A DNA stretch of 64,000 nt from an uncultured Ruminiclostridium sp. (lineage in GTDB: Bacteria > Bacillota > Clostridia > Oscillospirales > Ruminococcaceae): assembly GCA_947630175.1 (NCBI GenBank), contig CANRGJ010000006.1:116618-180617 (forward strand), read 5' to 3'. The position numbers and the translations under genes are program-made. Below the pieces are notes generated by a model. The model saw only the letters and a list, made by a program, of their open reading frames with translations, made no database searches and was not told where the DNA came from. Positions 51,012-59,561 of this stretch are shown here, piece by piece. The first letter of the stretch is position 1; the number at the start of each line of letters is the position of its first letter.

Positions 51012-51626
51012 TCATATAAACAGTTGATTTAATAATCCCGCTTTTAACATTTCGAGTTTGTGAAGTGCAAATTCATGGCGTTCCAGTATGGCAGTGACTT
51101 TTTTTAGAATTCCAGCAATGCGACTCTGTTCGTCAACGGAAGGGACGAACACATTCATTTGCTCCACTTTTGAAATATATGACCTTTGGTGACCTTCTGG
51201 AGTTAATGACAAGGATTGTAGGAGGCAAAACAAGAAGTAAAGATTATTTCCCGGTTTCGCTGTAAGGAATTTTATTGTAGATGATTTCACCTTGAAAGGA
51301 AAATCAACATACTTCATGTCCATTGTGAAATCATCGTATATTACAACATCCCCTTTATCATATACGCCGGTTGTTTCGTTTGTGTATCCAAGGATAAATC
51401 CTTTATTTGCAGTCAAAACGGGCGTTGCGTAGTTTGAAGAATAATGCTCTGTCTGGACAATGTATTTCTGCGGCTGTTCGTATGATAATAACTCGGAAAC
51501 TTTTCTTAGTCGCCACGATTCAGCGCAATTCTGATAAACCGAATTTGGATTAAAGATCGACTTGGTGACCCCTCTTTTATATGACTTCATCATTCCGACA
51601 AACCCACGAAAAATGCCGGCAATCAC
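51012..51626 (-). pseudogene. Silent hsdS half copy 3 (second TRD only)
   Basis: An open frame on the minus strand whose homology to hsdS starts at MMKSYKRGVTKSIF (about 51593) and goes through a TRD2 to LLNQLFI. The first TRD is missing. It has the same orientation as the expressed hsdS and opposite to the other silent copies, and it overlaps the end of copy 2 by 8 bases. A terminator hairpin stands directly upstream. It is a likely donor of an extra TRD2, reachable by two successive inversions. Confidence 0.8.
51568..51587 (-). repeat. Central shufflon repeat, half copy 3
   Basis: Reads AAGTCATATAAAAGAGGGGT on the minus strand; inverted relative to the copies at 49159, 50420 and 52273. It marks the left edge of homology of the half copy. 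Confidence 0.85.
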
Positions 51627-51647
51627 GATTATAACGTGGTTGCCGGC
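51609..51647 (-). terminator. Terminator at the end of the hsd transcript
   Basis: GCCGGCAA...TTGCCGGC stem (51615-51647, 13-bp imperfect arms) followed on the minus strand by ATTTTTC. Transcripts from the hsdRMS operon that pass the expressed hsdS would stop here before the half copy. Confidence 0.75.
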
Positions 51648-51670
51648 TTAACTTTTCATAAGAATATAAA

Positions 51671-51698
51671 CCTCAAGTAATAGTCAAAAGGCTCTCGT
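51671..51698 (+). repeat. N-terminal shufflon repeat, copy 4
   Basis: The same 28 bp as at 49833-49860, inverted relative to 54087-54114. Downstream homology ends after about 14 more bases. Confidence 0.85.
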
Positions 51699-52272
51699 CC
51701 CCAAGCTGCGATTTCATGATGCGAACGGCGCCGAGTTCCCTCAATTGACATCTGAAACAGTAGGTACCCTTTTCTCGCACATTTCCCGTCGAAACTCTGA
51801 TATGAAAAATAATAATGTTATCACAAATTCAGCCGAGTTTGGCTTAATTCCACAGCGCGATTTTTTCGACAAGGACATCGCCGTGGAAGGTAACACCGAT
51901 AAATATTATATTATCGGTCGGGGGGATTTCGTGTATAACCCCCGCAAATCCACCACGGCCCCTTATGGACCTTTTAACTGTTACCAAGGGGAAGAAGAAG
52001 GCATCGTGTCGCCGCTGTACACTTGCCTGAAGCCGCTTTATCCAGAGATGGCGGATTATTTGCTTTGGTATTTTCGTTCTCCCGCGTGGTACTCGTACAT
52101 ATACCATAATGGCGCGCAAGGCGGCGCTCGTCACGACCGAGTGGGCATGACAAACGATCTTATGGACGGTATTCCCGTCAATCTTCCATGCAAAACCGAG
52201 CAAAAGAAAATCAGCGAATTCCTCACGCTTCTTGATAAAAGAATAGCCGCACAGCAACATTTTGTTGAAAAC

Positions 52273-52295
52273 CTCAAGTCATATAAAAGAGGGGT
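52273..52295 (+). repeat. Central shufflon repeat, copy 4
   Basis: CTCAAGTCATATAAAAGAGG plus GGT, shared with the other central repeats; inverted relative to 53551-53573 in the expressed gene. Confidence 0.85.
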
Positions 52296-52876
52296 GATTG
52301 AGCGAATTTTCAGCGATAACAACTGTCGAACATGGAAACGAATAAAGCTGTCTGAAATTCTCTCGGAAAGAAAAGAATATTGCGAAAAAGACGGCACTTT
52401 CGTACACGCAACTCTTTCAAAAGATGGAGTGTCGGGAAAAACAGATCGCTATGACCGGGATTTTCTGGTGACGACCGAAGAAAAGAAATACAAGGTTACG
52501 CATAAAAATGATTTATGCTATAATCCGGCAAATCTAAAATTCGGCGTGATATGCGTAAATGATTTTGGAGATGCTATATTTTCACCGATTTATGTTACTT
52601 TTGAAATTTGCCCATCTGTCGAACCGCATTTTATTGGAATGCAGGTTATGCGCTGGAACTTTATAAATCGTGCCCTGAGATTTCAGCAAGGTACAGTATA
52701 TGAAAGGACGGCAGTTTCTCCAGAAGACCTTTTATCTATGGATATCTTGCTTCCGACAATTGAAATTCAAAGAAAGCTGTCAAATACAGTGCAAGTAATA
52801 GCTGCTAAAATCAGCATGGCAGAGCGTCTGGGGGAAAGACTATCCGAACTGAAATCCGTGCTATTAAGCCAGCTTT

Positions 52877-54127
52877 TTATATGAATAATTCTTGAAGCAA
52901 ACCTTGCTTTAGGTTTTCATATGCAGCTACCTTCTGTTGATGAAGGGTGATATGGTCGTTGAGTAAGCAAAAGTATTTACCAATGAATGCTTGTTCGTCA
53001 CTGGCGCATGGTATTTTCAGTTCAATCTGTTTAAGTTCTGTTTTATTAAACTTTGTTTGCCCGTTTGGGCTAATAATCAAGCTGAGTTTGTTTTGAAAGT
53101 CCTGGCCTTGAAGCAACGCACTAAGAAAACTATTATCTGTAGAAGCGCTTTTTACGAGGATGGCATTCGGCCCCAATACATTCTTTGGATATGGCAGATT
53201 TTCTGGTTTTACGAGGTAGACTTCTCCGCAGTTTCCAATATTTGGAAGAATAATACACTCACTATCAAGATTAACCCTATACAAAAAATCAAAAGCCTTT
53301 TTGTCAACATAAACACTCTGACTATTGTTGAAGCCATTTTTCAAATCTGTTGTTCTAATGAGTTGGGCATAGCTTGGCGAATCTCTATAAATCACATTTT
53401 TTGCTATCTCAGCAAATGATCCTGCTGCAACATAATCTGTGACGGTTTCAAACACTCCTCCAAAATTGCGCTGTTCCCAATCGCCAGAAAAGCCTGCAAA
53501 GCGGCACTCCGGCACACTTACTCCTTTTTTGGGAAAGAGCTTCGATAATGCCCCTCTTTTATATGACTTGAGGTTTTCTACCAATCGACGCTGGGCATCG
53601 ATGCGCTTGTCGAGCAAAGCCATCATGTCGGATATTCTTTTCTGCTCTTCGCATCCTGGAACGCCGAATGAATATGTCATTATGTGTGTCTTGTCACCTC
53701 TTGGCATTTTAGAGCCTTTGGCACCACTCATAACATAATCAAAAAAGGAATCACGGCCAATTACAGAAAAGAGGAACGATGGCAAAATATCCACAGGGCA
53801 AAGCGCAAGCACATCCGCGCTACAAGCACCAGAGAAAGTTGCAAGCCATGCCTTTTTTAAGTATGGACGGATGTTGGCAATAAGGATGTCCTCTTCTTGA
53901 AATTTAATGCCCTCGGCATATTCTGTATCAGGATACACCTCTATTCCTGCACAGTTTTGTTTCATGTTTTCTGTGCTGACAAAATGTGCTTTGTTTGTTT
54001 GACCTCGGTTTTTCCTAAACACAGCCATATCGGACAGTTTAACGCTGCGCCATTCCCCCTCGAAACCCGGAAACCGCAGCTTCGGTACGAGAGCCTTTTG
54101 ACTATTACTTGAGGATACATTTGCCAT
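52877..54127 (-). CDS. hsdS: Type I restriction-modification specificity subunit (expressed copy)
   Basis: 416 residues that choose the DNA target for both methylation and restriction. Two target-recognition domains (about 24-160 and 195-385) are joined by the conserved helix at 163-192 (RIDAQRRLVENLKSYKRG) and closed by LLQELFI. This is the only copy with a start: ATG 54127, 5 bases after hsdM, with GGAGG inside the hsdM end. Its first codons (MANVS) precede the shared repeat at 54087-54114, so the start and ribosome site stay fixed while the body can be exchanged. Confidence 0.92.
   Translation of the reverse strand: MANVSSSNSQKALVPKLRFPGFEGEWRSVKLSDMAVFRKNRGQTNKAHFVSTENMKQNCAGIEVYPDTEYAEGIKFQEEDILIANIRPYLKKAWLATFSGACSADVLALCPVDILPSFLFSVIGRDSFFDYVMSGAKGSKMPRGDKTHIMTYSFGVPGCEEQKRISDMMALLDKRIDAQRRLVENLKSYKRGALSKLFPKKGVSVPECRFAGFSGDWEQRNFGGVFETVTDYVAAGSFAEIAKNVIYRDSPSYAQLIRTTDLKNGFNNSQSVYVDKKAFDFLYRVNLDSECIILPNIGNCGEVYLVKPENLPYPKNVLGPNAILVKSASTDNSFLSALLQGQDFQNKLSLIISPNGQTKFNKTELKQIELKIPCASDEQAFIGKYFCLLNDHITLHQQKVAAYENLKQGLLQELFI
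53551..53573 (-). repeat. Central shufflon repeat, expressed hsdS
   Basis: Minus strand: CTCAAGTCATATAAAAGAGG plus GGC; one base differs from the silent copies at the end. Inversion here against copies 1, 2 or 4 would change only the second TRD. Confidence 0.85.
54087..54114 (-). repeat. N-terminal shufflon repeat, expressed hsdS
   Basis: On the minus strand CCTCAAGTAATAGTC then AAAAGGCTCTCGT, codons 5-14 of hsdS. Inversion against 48578, 49833 or 51671 would replace the whole HsdS body. Confidence 0.85.
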
Positions 54128-54132
54128 AAAAA

Positions 54133-55698
54133 TTACACCTCCTCGTCAAAGGGGAAATCCAGCCCCAACTCATCAAAATAGGGCTTAAGTTCTTTGTCAA
54201 TCGCCTTGATTTCCTTCTGCAGACTGCGAATCTCGGCTGCGACAGCAGCGAGGTCAACCTCCGGCTCTTTTTCGAATGTATCGACATAACGAGGAATGTT
54301 CAGGTTGAAACCGTTCTCCTCGATTTCGCTCATCGGAGCGACATGGGCATACTTTTCGACATCCTCGCGCTTTTCGTATGCGCTTACGATTTTGTCGATG
54401 TCGGCTTCCCGCAAAATGTTCTGATTTTTGCCCGCCTCGAAGTCTTTTGAGGCATCGATGAAGAGAATGTTTCCGGCATTCCCGCCACGATCTTTCTTGA
54501 GGACTAAAACACACACAGGGATGCCCGTTCCGAAGAACAGGTTTGCAGGCAGACCGATCACCGCATCCAGAACATTGAGGTTTTCGATCAGATATTTGCG
54601 TATCGTTTCTTCTGCTCCGCCCCGGAACAGGACGCCGTGTGGAAGTAGCACGACCGCTCTGCCGTCCTCGTCCATGTGATGAACCATGTGCTGCACGAAT
54701 GCGAAGTCGGCCTTTGACTTCGGTGCCAGCTTCCCGTACTGACTGAAACGGTCATCCTCCAAAAACTTGTTGTCCGCAGACCAGTTTGCGGAATATGGTG
54801 GATTGGCGACTTGGACACGGAACTTTTTATCCTCGAAATAATCATGCTCCAAAGTGTCCCCATTGTAGATGGCGAAATTCCGATACGGGATGCCGCGAAG
54901 AATCATGTTCATTCGTGCCAGGTTGTAGGTCGTGGAGGTGAGTTCCTGCCCGTAATAAAGACGGACATTTGCGTAATTTTTCAAGCGCAGGAGCAGAGAG
55001 CCGGAACCGCAGGTGGGGTCCGCAGCCGCTCTGACATCGGTCAAGCCGAGGCAGGCCAAGCGGCAAAGAAGTTCCGCCGGGCCGGACGGCGTGTAAAACT
55101 CTCCGGCCTTCTTTCCGGCTGTGGCGGCGAACTGACCGATGAGGTATTCATAGGCGTTTCCAAGTACATCGATTTTTGTGTCCTCGACGCCGAAATTGAT
55201 CTCGTCAAGGGAGGCGATGATTTTAGACATAACTGCGCTGCGGTCTTTGACGGTATGACCGAGTTTGGTGGAGTCAAGCTGCATATCCGAAAACAGACCT
55301 TCAAAGTCCTGCTGGCTGTCGTTTCCGATGGTAGATTCCATCAGAGAGTTGATGGCCTTTTGCAGAAACTCAATGTCAAAGGCGCGGTTCTCTACCATCT
55401 TCACCAGATTGCGGAAAAGATACTGCGGCTCGATCACAAAGCCGAGGTCACGGAGGGACTCCTCGATGACGGCGTCCTTGTATTCTGTATCCGCCCAAGC
55501 GGTCTCGTAATCAATGCCGTCATCCTTCAGCAGATTTGCCATGTACTTCTCCGTGCGGTCGGAAAGATAGTAATAGAAAATCATGCCGAGAATGTAATTC
55601 TTGAATTCGTATGCCTCCATGTTGCCGCGCAGCGCATTTGCCATCGCCCACAGCTTTTGGCACAGTTCCTTTTGATGCACTTGGATCGTGTCGTTCAT
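54133..55698 (-). CDS. hsdM: Type I restriction-modification methylase subunit
   Basis: 521 residues, an N6-adenine methyltransferase that needs HsdS for its target. The HsdM N-terminal helical domain (1-150, LWAMANALRGNMEAYEFKNY) precedes motif I DPTCGSGSL (228-236) and the catalytic NPPY (299-302, ANPPYSANW). A C-terminal helical region (EIRSLQKEIKAIDKELK) contacts HsdS. ATG after AAAGGAGAAACGACT, 13 bases from hsdR; hsdS starts 5 bases downstream. Confidence 0.95.
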   Translation of the reverse strand: MNDTIQVHQKELCQKLWAMANALRGNMEAYEFKNYILGMIFYYYLSDRTEKYMANLLKDDGIDYETAWADTEYKDAVIEESLRDLGFVIEPQYLFRNLVKMVENRAFDIEFLQKAINSLMESTIGNDSQQDFEGLFSDMQLDSTKLGHTVKDRSAVMSKIIASLDEINFGVEDTKIDVLGNAYEYLIGQFAATAGKKAGEFYTPSGPAELLCRLACLGLTDVRAAADPTCGSGSLLLRLKNYANVRLYYGQELTSTTYNLARMNMILRGIPYRNFAIYNGDTLEHDYFEDKKFRVQVANPPYSANWSADNKFLEDDRFSQYGKLAPKSKADFAFVQHMVHHMDEDGRAVVLLPHGVLFRGGAEETIRKYLIENLNVLDAVIGLPANLFFGTGIPVCVLVLKKDRGGNAGNILFIDASKDFEAGKNQNILREADIDKIVSAYEKREDVEKYAHVAPMSEIEENGFNLNIPRYVDTFEKEPEVDLAAVAAEIRSLQKEIKAIDKELKPYFDELGLDFPFDEEV

Positions 55699-55711
55699 AG
55701 TCGTTTCTCCT

Positions 55712-58480
55712 TTAGTTGCTGTACTTATCTACATGAGTTCGGATAAAATCGGTGATGCGGCTGACAAGGGATTTCTTTTTGAGCAGCGGCATCGGAGTGG
55801 CAATCCTGTCACGGATGTCGCCGGGGTTGAGAACACCTGTAAACTCAAATTCGGCAACTTCCTCTTTCAGCATTTCGGGATCGATGCTTTCCGATTCGGC
55901 AAATGCCTCAATCTCTGCCAGCTTCTTCTTGTTTTCAAAATCGTTGTACTCGGCGTCGATATCTTCAGAGCCGTCGAAGCCGGATACGACTTCGTCCAGG
56001 AACGCCCGCAGGATGTCGATTTTCTTATGCAGGTGCATATTGTCGGAACGGCTGAGTTCGTCCTTGATATGCTCGATATCGCGTTCCCTGGACTCCTTGG
56101 ATTTGAAGTTGATATTTCGGATAAGGTTCATGATGTACGCCACATTGATGCGGTCGCTTTCCATGAGTTCGATGCAGAAATCCACATCGTCCAGTACCGA
56201 AACGACTTCCTTGCCTGTCTGGTGCTTACGATAAAGAAGCAGATATTTGCTTTTGTAATCCTGGTACTCCTGATCGCTCAAATCCAAATTGCTGCGGTCA
56301 AAACTGAACTCCACGAAGGTTTGAAGAGAAAGCAAATACCGCGTGAGTTCCCGGAACATTACCACGAACGCTTTCTGGTCATCTTCGGAATACATCATAT
56401 CAATGGATGCCGGCGTCGGCGCGAGTTCCTTTATCTTTGTAACCAGTTGATTGAATTTTTGCACATAGAATTCAAAGGGTTGTGTGAGGACGCCTTCCGG
56501 CTGTCCCTGTGAAAAGAGCGCCAGAGCATCGTCCGTTTTCTGCTTGAGATTCCGATAGCAAACGATAATGCCCCACGGCTTCGTTTCTTTCTCCACGCGG
56601 TTGGTGCGGCTGTACGCTTGAAGCAAGTCGTGATACATCATATCCTTGTCCACATACAAAACCGATAGAGGCTTGCTGTCAAAGCCCGTGAGGAACATAT
56701 TCACGACAATCAGAATATCCAGCGGTTTTGTCTTTTTGCCCTTCACGCGGTCGGATATGTCTTTATGGTAAGCGGCAAAAGTCTCGGTGCTGAAATTGGT
56801 GCTGAAGGTTTTGTTGTAGTCCTGGATGATACGCTCCAGCGAATCGCGGGAGTGTTCGTCATGCCCTTCGTATTCCTCGTTTGCACCGAAGGAGAAGATG
56901 CCGCTGATGTTCAGATCGTGATCGATAGACTTGAAAATGTCGTAATACTTGACCAGCATCGGAATGGACGCAACAGCGAAAATCGCCGTGTATTGCCGGT
57001 TGCGGGTCTTTGCTTTATGGTTTTGAATGATATGGTTGGCAATCATCGTCATGCGCTCGTCTGCCATAAACAGTTCGCCGACGTCGATGGCCTCGGTCAT
57101 GGTGCTGTCGTTTTCGTCGTAATCGCCTTCGATGGTCTTTATGTATTCCACATGAAAACCGAGTACATTATTGTCGAAAATCGCGTCCTTGATAAGGTAT
57201 GAATGGAGGCACTCGCCGAACAGCGTCTTGGTGGTCTGTACGACCTTCCCCTTGACCTTACCGTTCACTTCAAAGCGAGGAGTGCCGGTAAACCCAAAGA
57301 ACTGCGCATTTCCGAAATGCCGCACGATATCCTTGTGCATATCTCCAAACTGCGAACGGTGGCACTCGTCGATGATGAACACCACTTTTTCGTGTTTGTA
57401 GGCATCCATCACGGACGCATACCGTGCGTTTTTTACGGCATTGGACATCTTTTGAATGGTGGTAATAATAAGCTGGCGGTTCTTGTCCTTCATTTGCTTA
57501 ACAAGAACCCCGGTGTGGTCGGTCGTGTCAACCGATCCGGCCTCGAATTTATTGAATTCCTCTGTGGTCTGTGTGTCCAGGTCTTTGCGGTCAACGAGGA
57601 AAATGACTTTTTTGATATTGGGGTTGGATGCCAGAATTTGCGCTGTCTTAAAGGCGGTGAGCGTTTTTCCGGCGCCTGTGGTATGCCAAATATAGGCGTT
57701 TCGGTTGGTAAGGGTGGCCTGCCGAATCAGCGCCTCCGTCGCATACACCTGATAAGGACGCATGACCATCATGATTTTGTCCGTATCGTTCAAAATCGTG
57801 AATTTCGTCAGCATCTTCGTAATAAGGTCACGGGCGAGGAAAACGATGGAAAACTCCTTCAAATTCGTAACACGGATGTTGTTGTCATCCGTCCAGAAAA
57901 AGGTCTGTGAGAAAAGGATGTCTTTATCGCTGTTTGCAAAGTATTTTGTGTCCACTCCGTTGGAAACGATAAACAACTGGATGAAATGATAAAGCCCCTG
58001 GTAGGAGTGCTTGCGGTAACGCATGATCTGGTTGACCGCCTCTTTGATGTCTACGCCGCGGCGTTTCAGTTCAATTTGGATCAGCGGCAGACCGTTTATC
58101 AGAAGCGTCACATCATAACGGTTCGTATATTTACCGATCACCGTTGTCTGGTTCGTCACCTGGAACAGGTTCTTGGAATAGTCCTCGTCCAAAAGGGCAA
58201 CATACACCTTCGTGTTGTCGTCCCGCTCAAGGACAAACTTGTCCCGCAGGATTTTGGCACTCTCGAAGATGCTGTTTCCGTTCAGATAGTTCAAGATGCG
58301 CTCCCATTCCTTTTCAGAGAGCGGCTTGTTCTGCAGGTTTACTGCATTGAACTTTTCAAACTGGACTTTAAAATTTGCAAGCAAAGAATCATAGTCAGGC
58401 AGCGAGACCTGGCTGTAATTTTGGCTTTTCAGTTGTTCGATCAGTTGCTCCTCCAATTGAGCTTCGCTTTGGTAAGCCAT
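55712..58480 (-). CDS. hsdR: Type I restriction endonuclease subunit
   Basis: 922 residues. The nuclease core is in the N-terminal part with Asp123 and Glu137/Lys139 (RYDVTLLINGLPLIQIELKR). The SF2 DNA-translocation motor has Walker A HTTGAGKT (266-273) and DECH (371-374), then FTGTPRF and the RecA-like second lobe with QAYSRTNRV. The C-terminal helical part binds the methylase. It cuts unmodified DNA far from the site. It starts only 1 base after the mcrC-like stop, behind AAGGAGAAATTAAG, so it is cotranscribed with the McrBC genes. Confidence 0.95.
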   Translation of the reverse strand: MAYQSEAQLEEQLIEQLKSQNYSQVSLPDYDSLLANFKVQFEKFNAVNLQNKPLSEKEWERILNYLNGNSIFESAKILRDKFVLERDDNTKVYVALLDEDYSKNLFQVTNQTTVIGKYTNRYDVTLLINGLPLIQIELKRRGVDIKEAVNQIMRYRKHSYQGLYHFIQLFIVSNGVDTKYFANSDKDILFSQTFFWTDDNNIRVTNLKEFSIVFLARDLITKMLTKFTILNDTDKIMMVMRPYQVYATEALIRQATLTNRNAYIWHTTGAGKTLTAFKTAQILASNPNIKKVIFLVDRKDLDTQTTEEFNKFEAGSVDTTDHTGVLVKQMKDKNRQLIITTIQKMSNAVKNARYASVMDAYKHEKVVFIIDECHRSQFGDMHKDIVRHFGNAQFFGFTGTPRFEVNGKVKGKVVQTTKTLFGECLHSYLIKDAIFDNNVLGFHVEYIKTIEGDYDENDSTMTEAIDVGELFMADERMTMIANHIIQNHKAKTRNRQYTAIFAVASIPMLVKYYDIFKSIDHDLNISGIFSFGANEEYEGHDEHSRDSLERIIQDYNKTFSTNFSTETFAAYHKDISDRVKGKKTKPLDILIVVNMFLTGFDSKPLSVLYVDKDMMYHDLLQAYSRTNRVEKETKPWGIIVCYRNLKQKTDDALALFSQGQPEGVLTQPFEFYVQKFNQLVTKIKELAPTPASIDMMYSEDDQKAFVVMFRELTRYLLSLQTFVEFSFDRSNLDLSDQEYQDYKSKYLLLYRKHQTGKEVVSVLDDVDFCIELMESDRINVAYIMNLIRNINFKSKESRERDIEHIKDELSRSDNMHLHKKIDILRAFLDEVVSGFDGSEDIDAEYNDFENKKKLAEIEAFAESESIDPEMLKEEVAEFEFTGVLNPGDIRDRIATPMPLLKKKSLVSRITDFIRTHVDKYSN

Positions 58481-58481
58481 C

Positions 58482-59561
58482 TTAATTTCTCCTTTTCTCC
58501 AACGGTACGCCCAGGCTTTTATTTATGATTGAATCAAGCTGTTTCGCAATTCCCGAAAACTCGCAATTCAGATCAAGGGTATTTACGATTATTGGGTTGC
58601 CGCCTATATTGTACTCGCTATCCGGCGTTATGGCTTCACTCGTTTTCGCATAGAGCAGCATACCAGACACGCAGCCGCTTGCATCCTTGTCCTCGTTTTT
58701 TACATAAGTAAAAATCTGATATAGATTGCTCGAATGATAGGTTGCTGTGTCATACTGCGTTTGCATCGTCCGCCCATAATACTTGGTGTCAATGATAAGG
58801 GTTCGCCCATTGTATCGCAAAATAATATCCGTTTGCATGATCGGCAGAAAGCGAATATCGCGGCTTTCTGTCTCACCTTGCAAATCCCACTTTATTTGTG
58901 ATGCAGATGCGCTGACACTTGGTGTGTAATGCTTTTTGTAATACTCCAAAACAAATCGCTCATAAAGCCGAGCCATGTGTTCATCTGAAAATTGTGCAAG
59001 TTTATACTTGCCTTGTTCGGTTGTCTGGAGCATACCCTCCAGCACAAAATAGCATATATTCAATAACATCTGGTAGTTCTGATTATTTCGCTGGAATGTG
59101 AGTAGTCCCCAAGAGATACACTTCGGATCAATCGTATCAATGCTATTGAAGAAAAGCATAACCTTCTTTAATGCAGTGCGTTGCTCCGCTTTCACTGCAT
59201 CCGAGCGGAGAAGCAAGACCGCAGTGGTTTTCAGAATTTGATTAAACACATTGTTCTCGGTCAATTCATCATATGAGCATGACAACAACTGCCTTTGTTG
59301 AATCCGATTTTGTATCGTACCGTTAATATCCAGCTTCCCACGCATTACTGCCAAACTTTCCGTCCGATCTTCGTACACTCGGTACAAGCCATGCTTCAAT
59401 TGCTGCGAAATACCCTTTGCCAGTATTGCCGCAAACAGATCTTGCACTTCATCGAACTTTTCTGCGGCAATTTCATCATAGTTCTTTTGCCGCAGAACTT
59501 GAAATGCGTAGGTAAGCATATAATATATGTTTTTTATTAGAATTCCCTTGTCGTTAGTCAT
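58482..59561 (-). CDS. mcrC: McrC-like restriction nuclease subunit
   Basis: 359 residues from the ATG at 59561 (MTNDKGILIKNIYYMLTYAF), which overlaps the mcrB-like end by 8 bases; an upstream in-frame start is inside that gene and is rejected. McrC family features are YYMLTYAF, the middle YDELTENNVFNQILKTT and the PD-(D/E)xK active site with Asp245, Asp258 and Lys260 in MQTDIILRYNGRTLIIDTK, shown as LPIMQTDII and TLIIDTKYYG. It supplies the nuclease for the McrB GTPase. Confidence 0.9.
   Translation of the reverse strand: MTNDKGILIKNIYYMLTYAFQVLRQKNYDEIAAEKFDEVQDLFAAILAKGISQQLKHGLYRVYEDRTESLAVMRGKLDINGTIQNRIQQRQLLSCSYDELTENNVFNQILKTTAVLLLRSDAVKAEQRTALKKVMLFFNSIDTIDPKCISWGLLTFQRNNQNYQMLLNICYFVLEGMLQTTEQGKYKLAQFSDEHMARLYERFVLEYYKKHYTPSVSASASQIKWDLQGETESRDIRFLPIMQTDIILRYNGRTLIIDTKYYGRTMQTQYDTATYHSSNLYQIFTYVKNEDKDASGCVSGMLLYAKTSEAITPDSEYNIGGNPIIVNTLDLNCEFSGIAKQLDSIINKSLGVPLEKRRN

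Larger units (their letters stand above)
49832..51019 (+). pseudogene. Silent hsdS copy 2 (two target-recognition domains, no start)
   Basis: Open from just after a TAA at 49829 to 51019, about 395 codons, starting with SSNSQKALVPKLRFPGFEGE and then a TRD1 different from all others. The central RRIDAQRRLVENLKSYKRGV is at 50390-50445, followed by TRD2 (VVMGQSPDSTTYNSDGLGLP) and the end LQILFI. There is no ATG, ribosome site or promoter, so it is a storage cassette. TRD2 begins like many HsdS domains. All reading frames are intact, which implies selection through repeated use. Confidence 0.85.
51670..52884 (+). pseudogene. Silent hsdS copy 4 (two target-recognition domains, no start)
   Basis: Open from after a TAA at 51667 to 52884, about 404 codons. 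It begins SSNSQKALVPKLRF and then diverges earlier than the other copies (HDANGAEFPQL). TRD1, a central LDKRIAAQQHFVENLKSYKRG near 52230-52295 (cited in part: RIAAQQHFVENLKSYKRG), TRD2 and a C-terminal VLLSQLFI are intact. No start codon or ribosome site. Its 3' end overlaps the 3' end of the expressed hsdS by 8 bases, tail to tail, so the two form the closest inverted pair. Confidence 0.85.

Noticed and set aside
54811..55746. A 311-codon plus-strand frame opposite hsdM.
   Set aside because: Shadow of a well-supported methylase gene; no start signals or recognisable domains.
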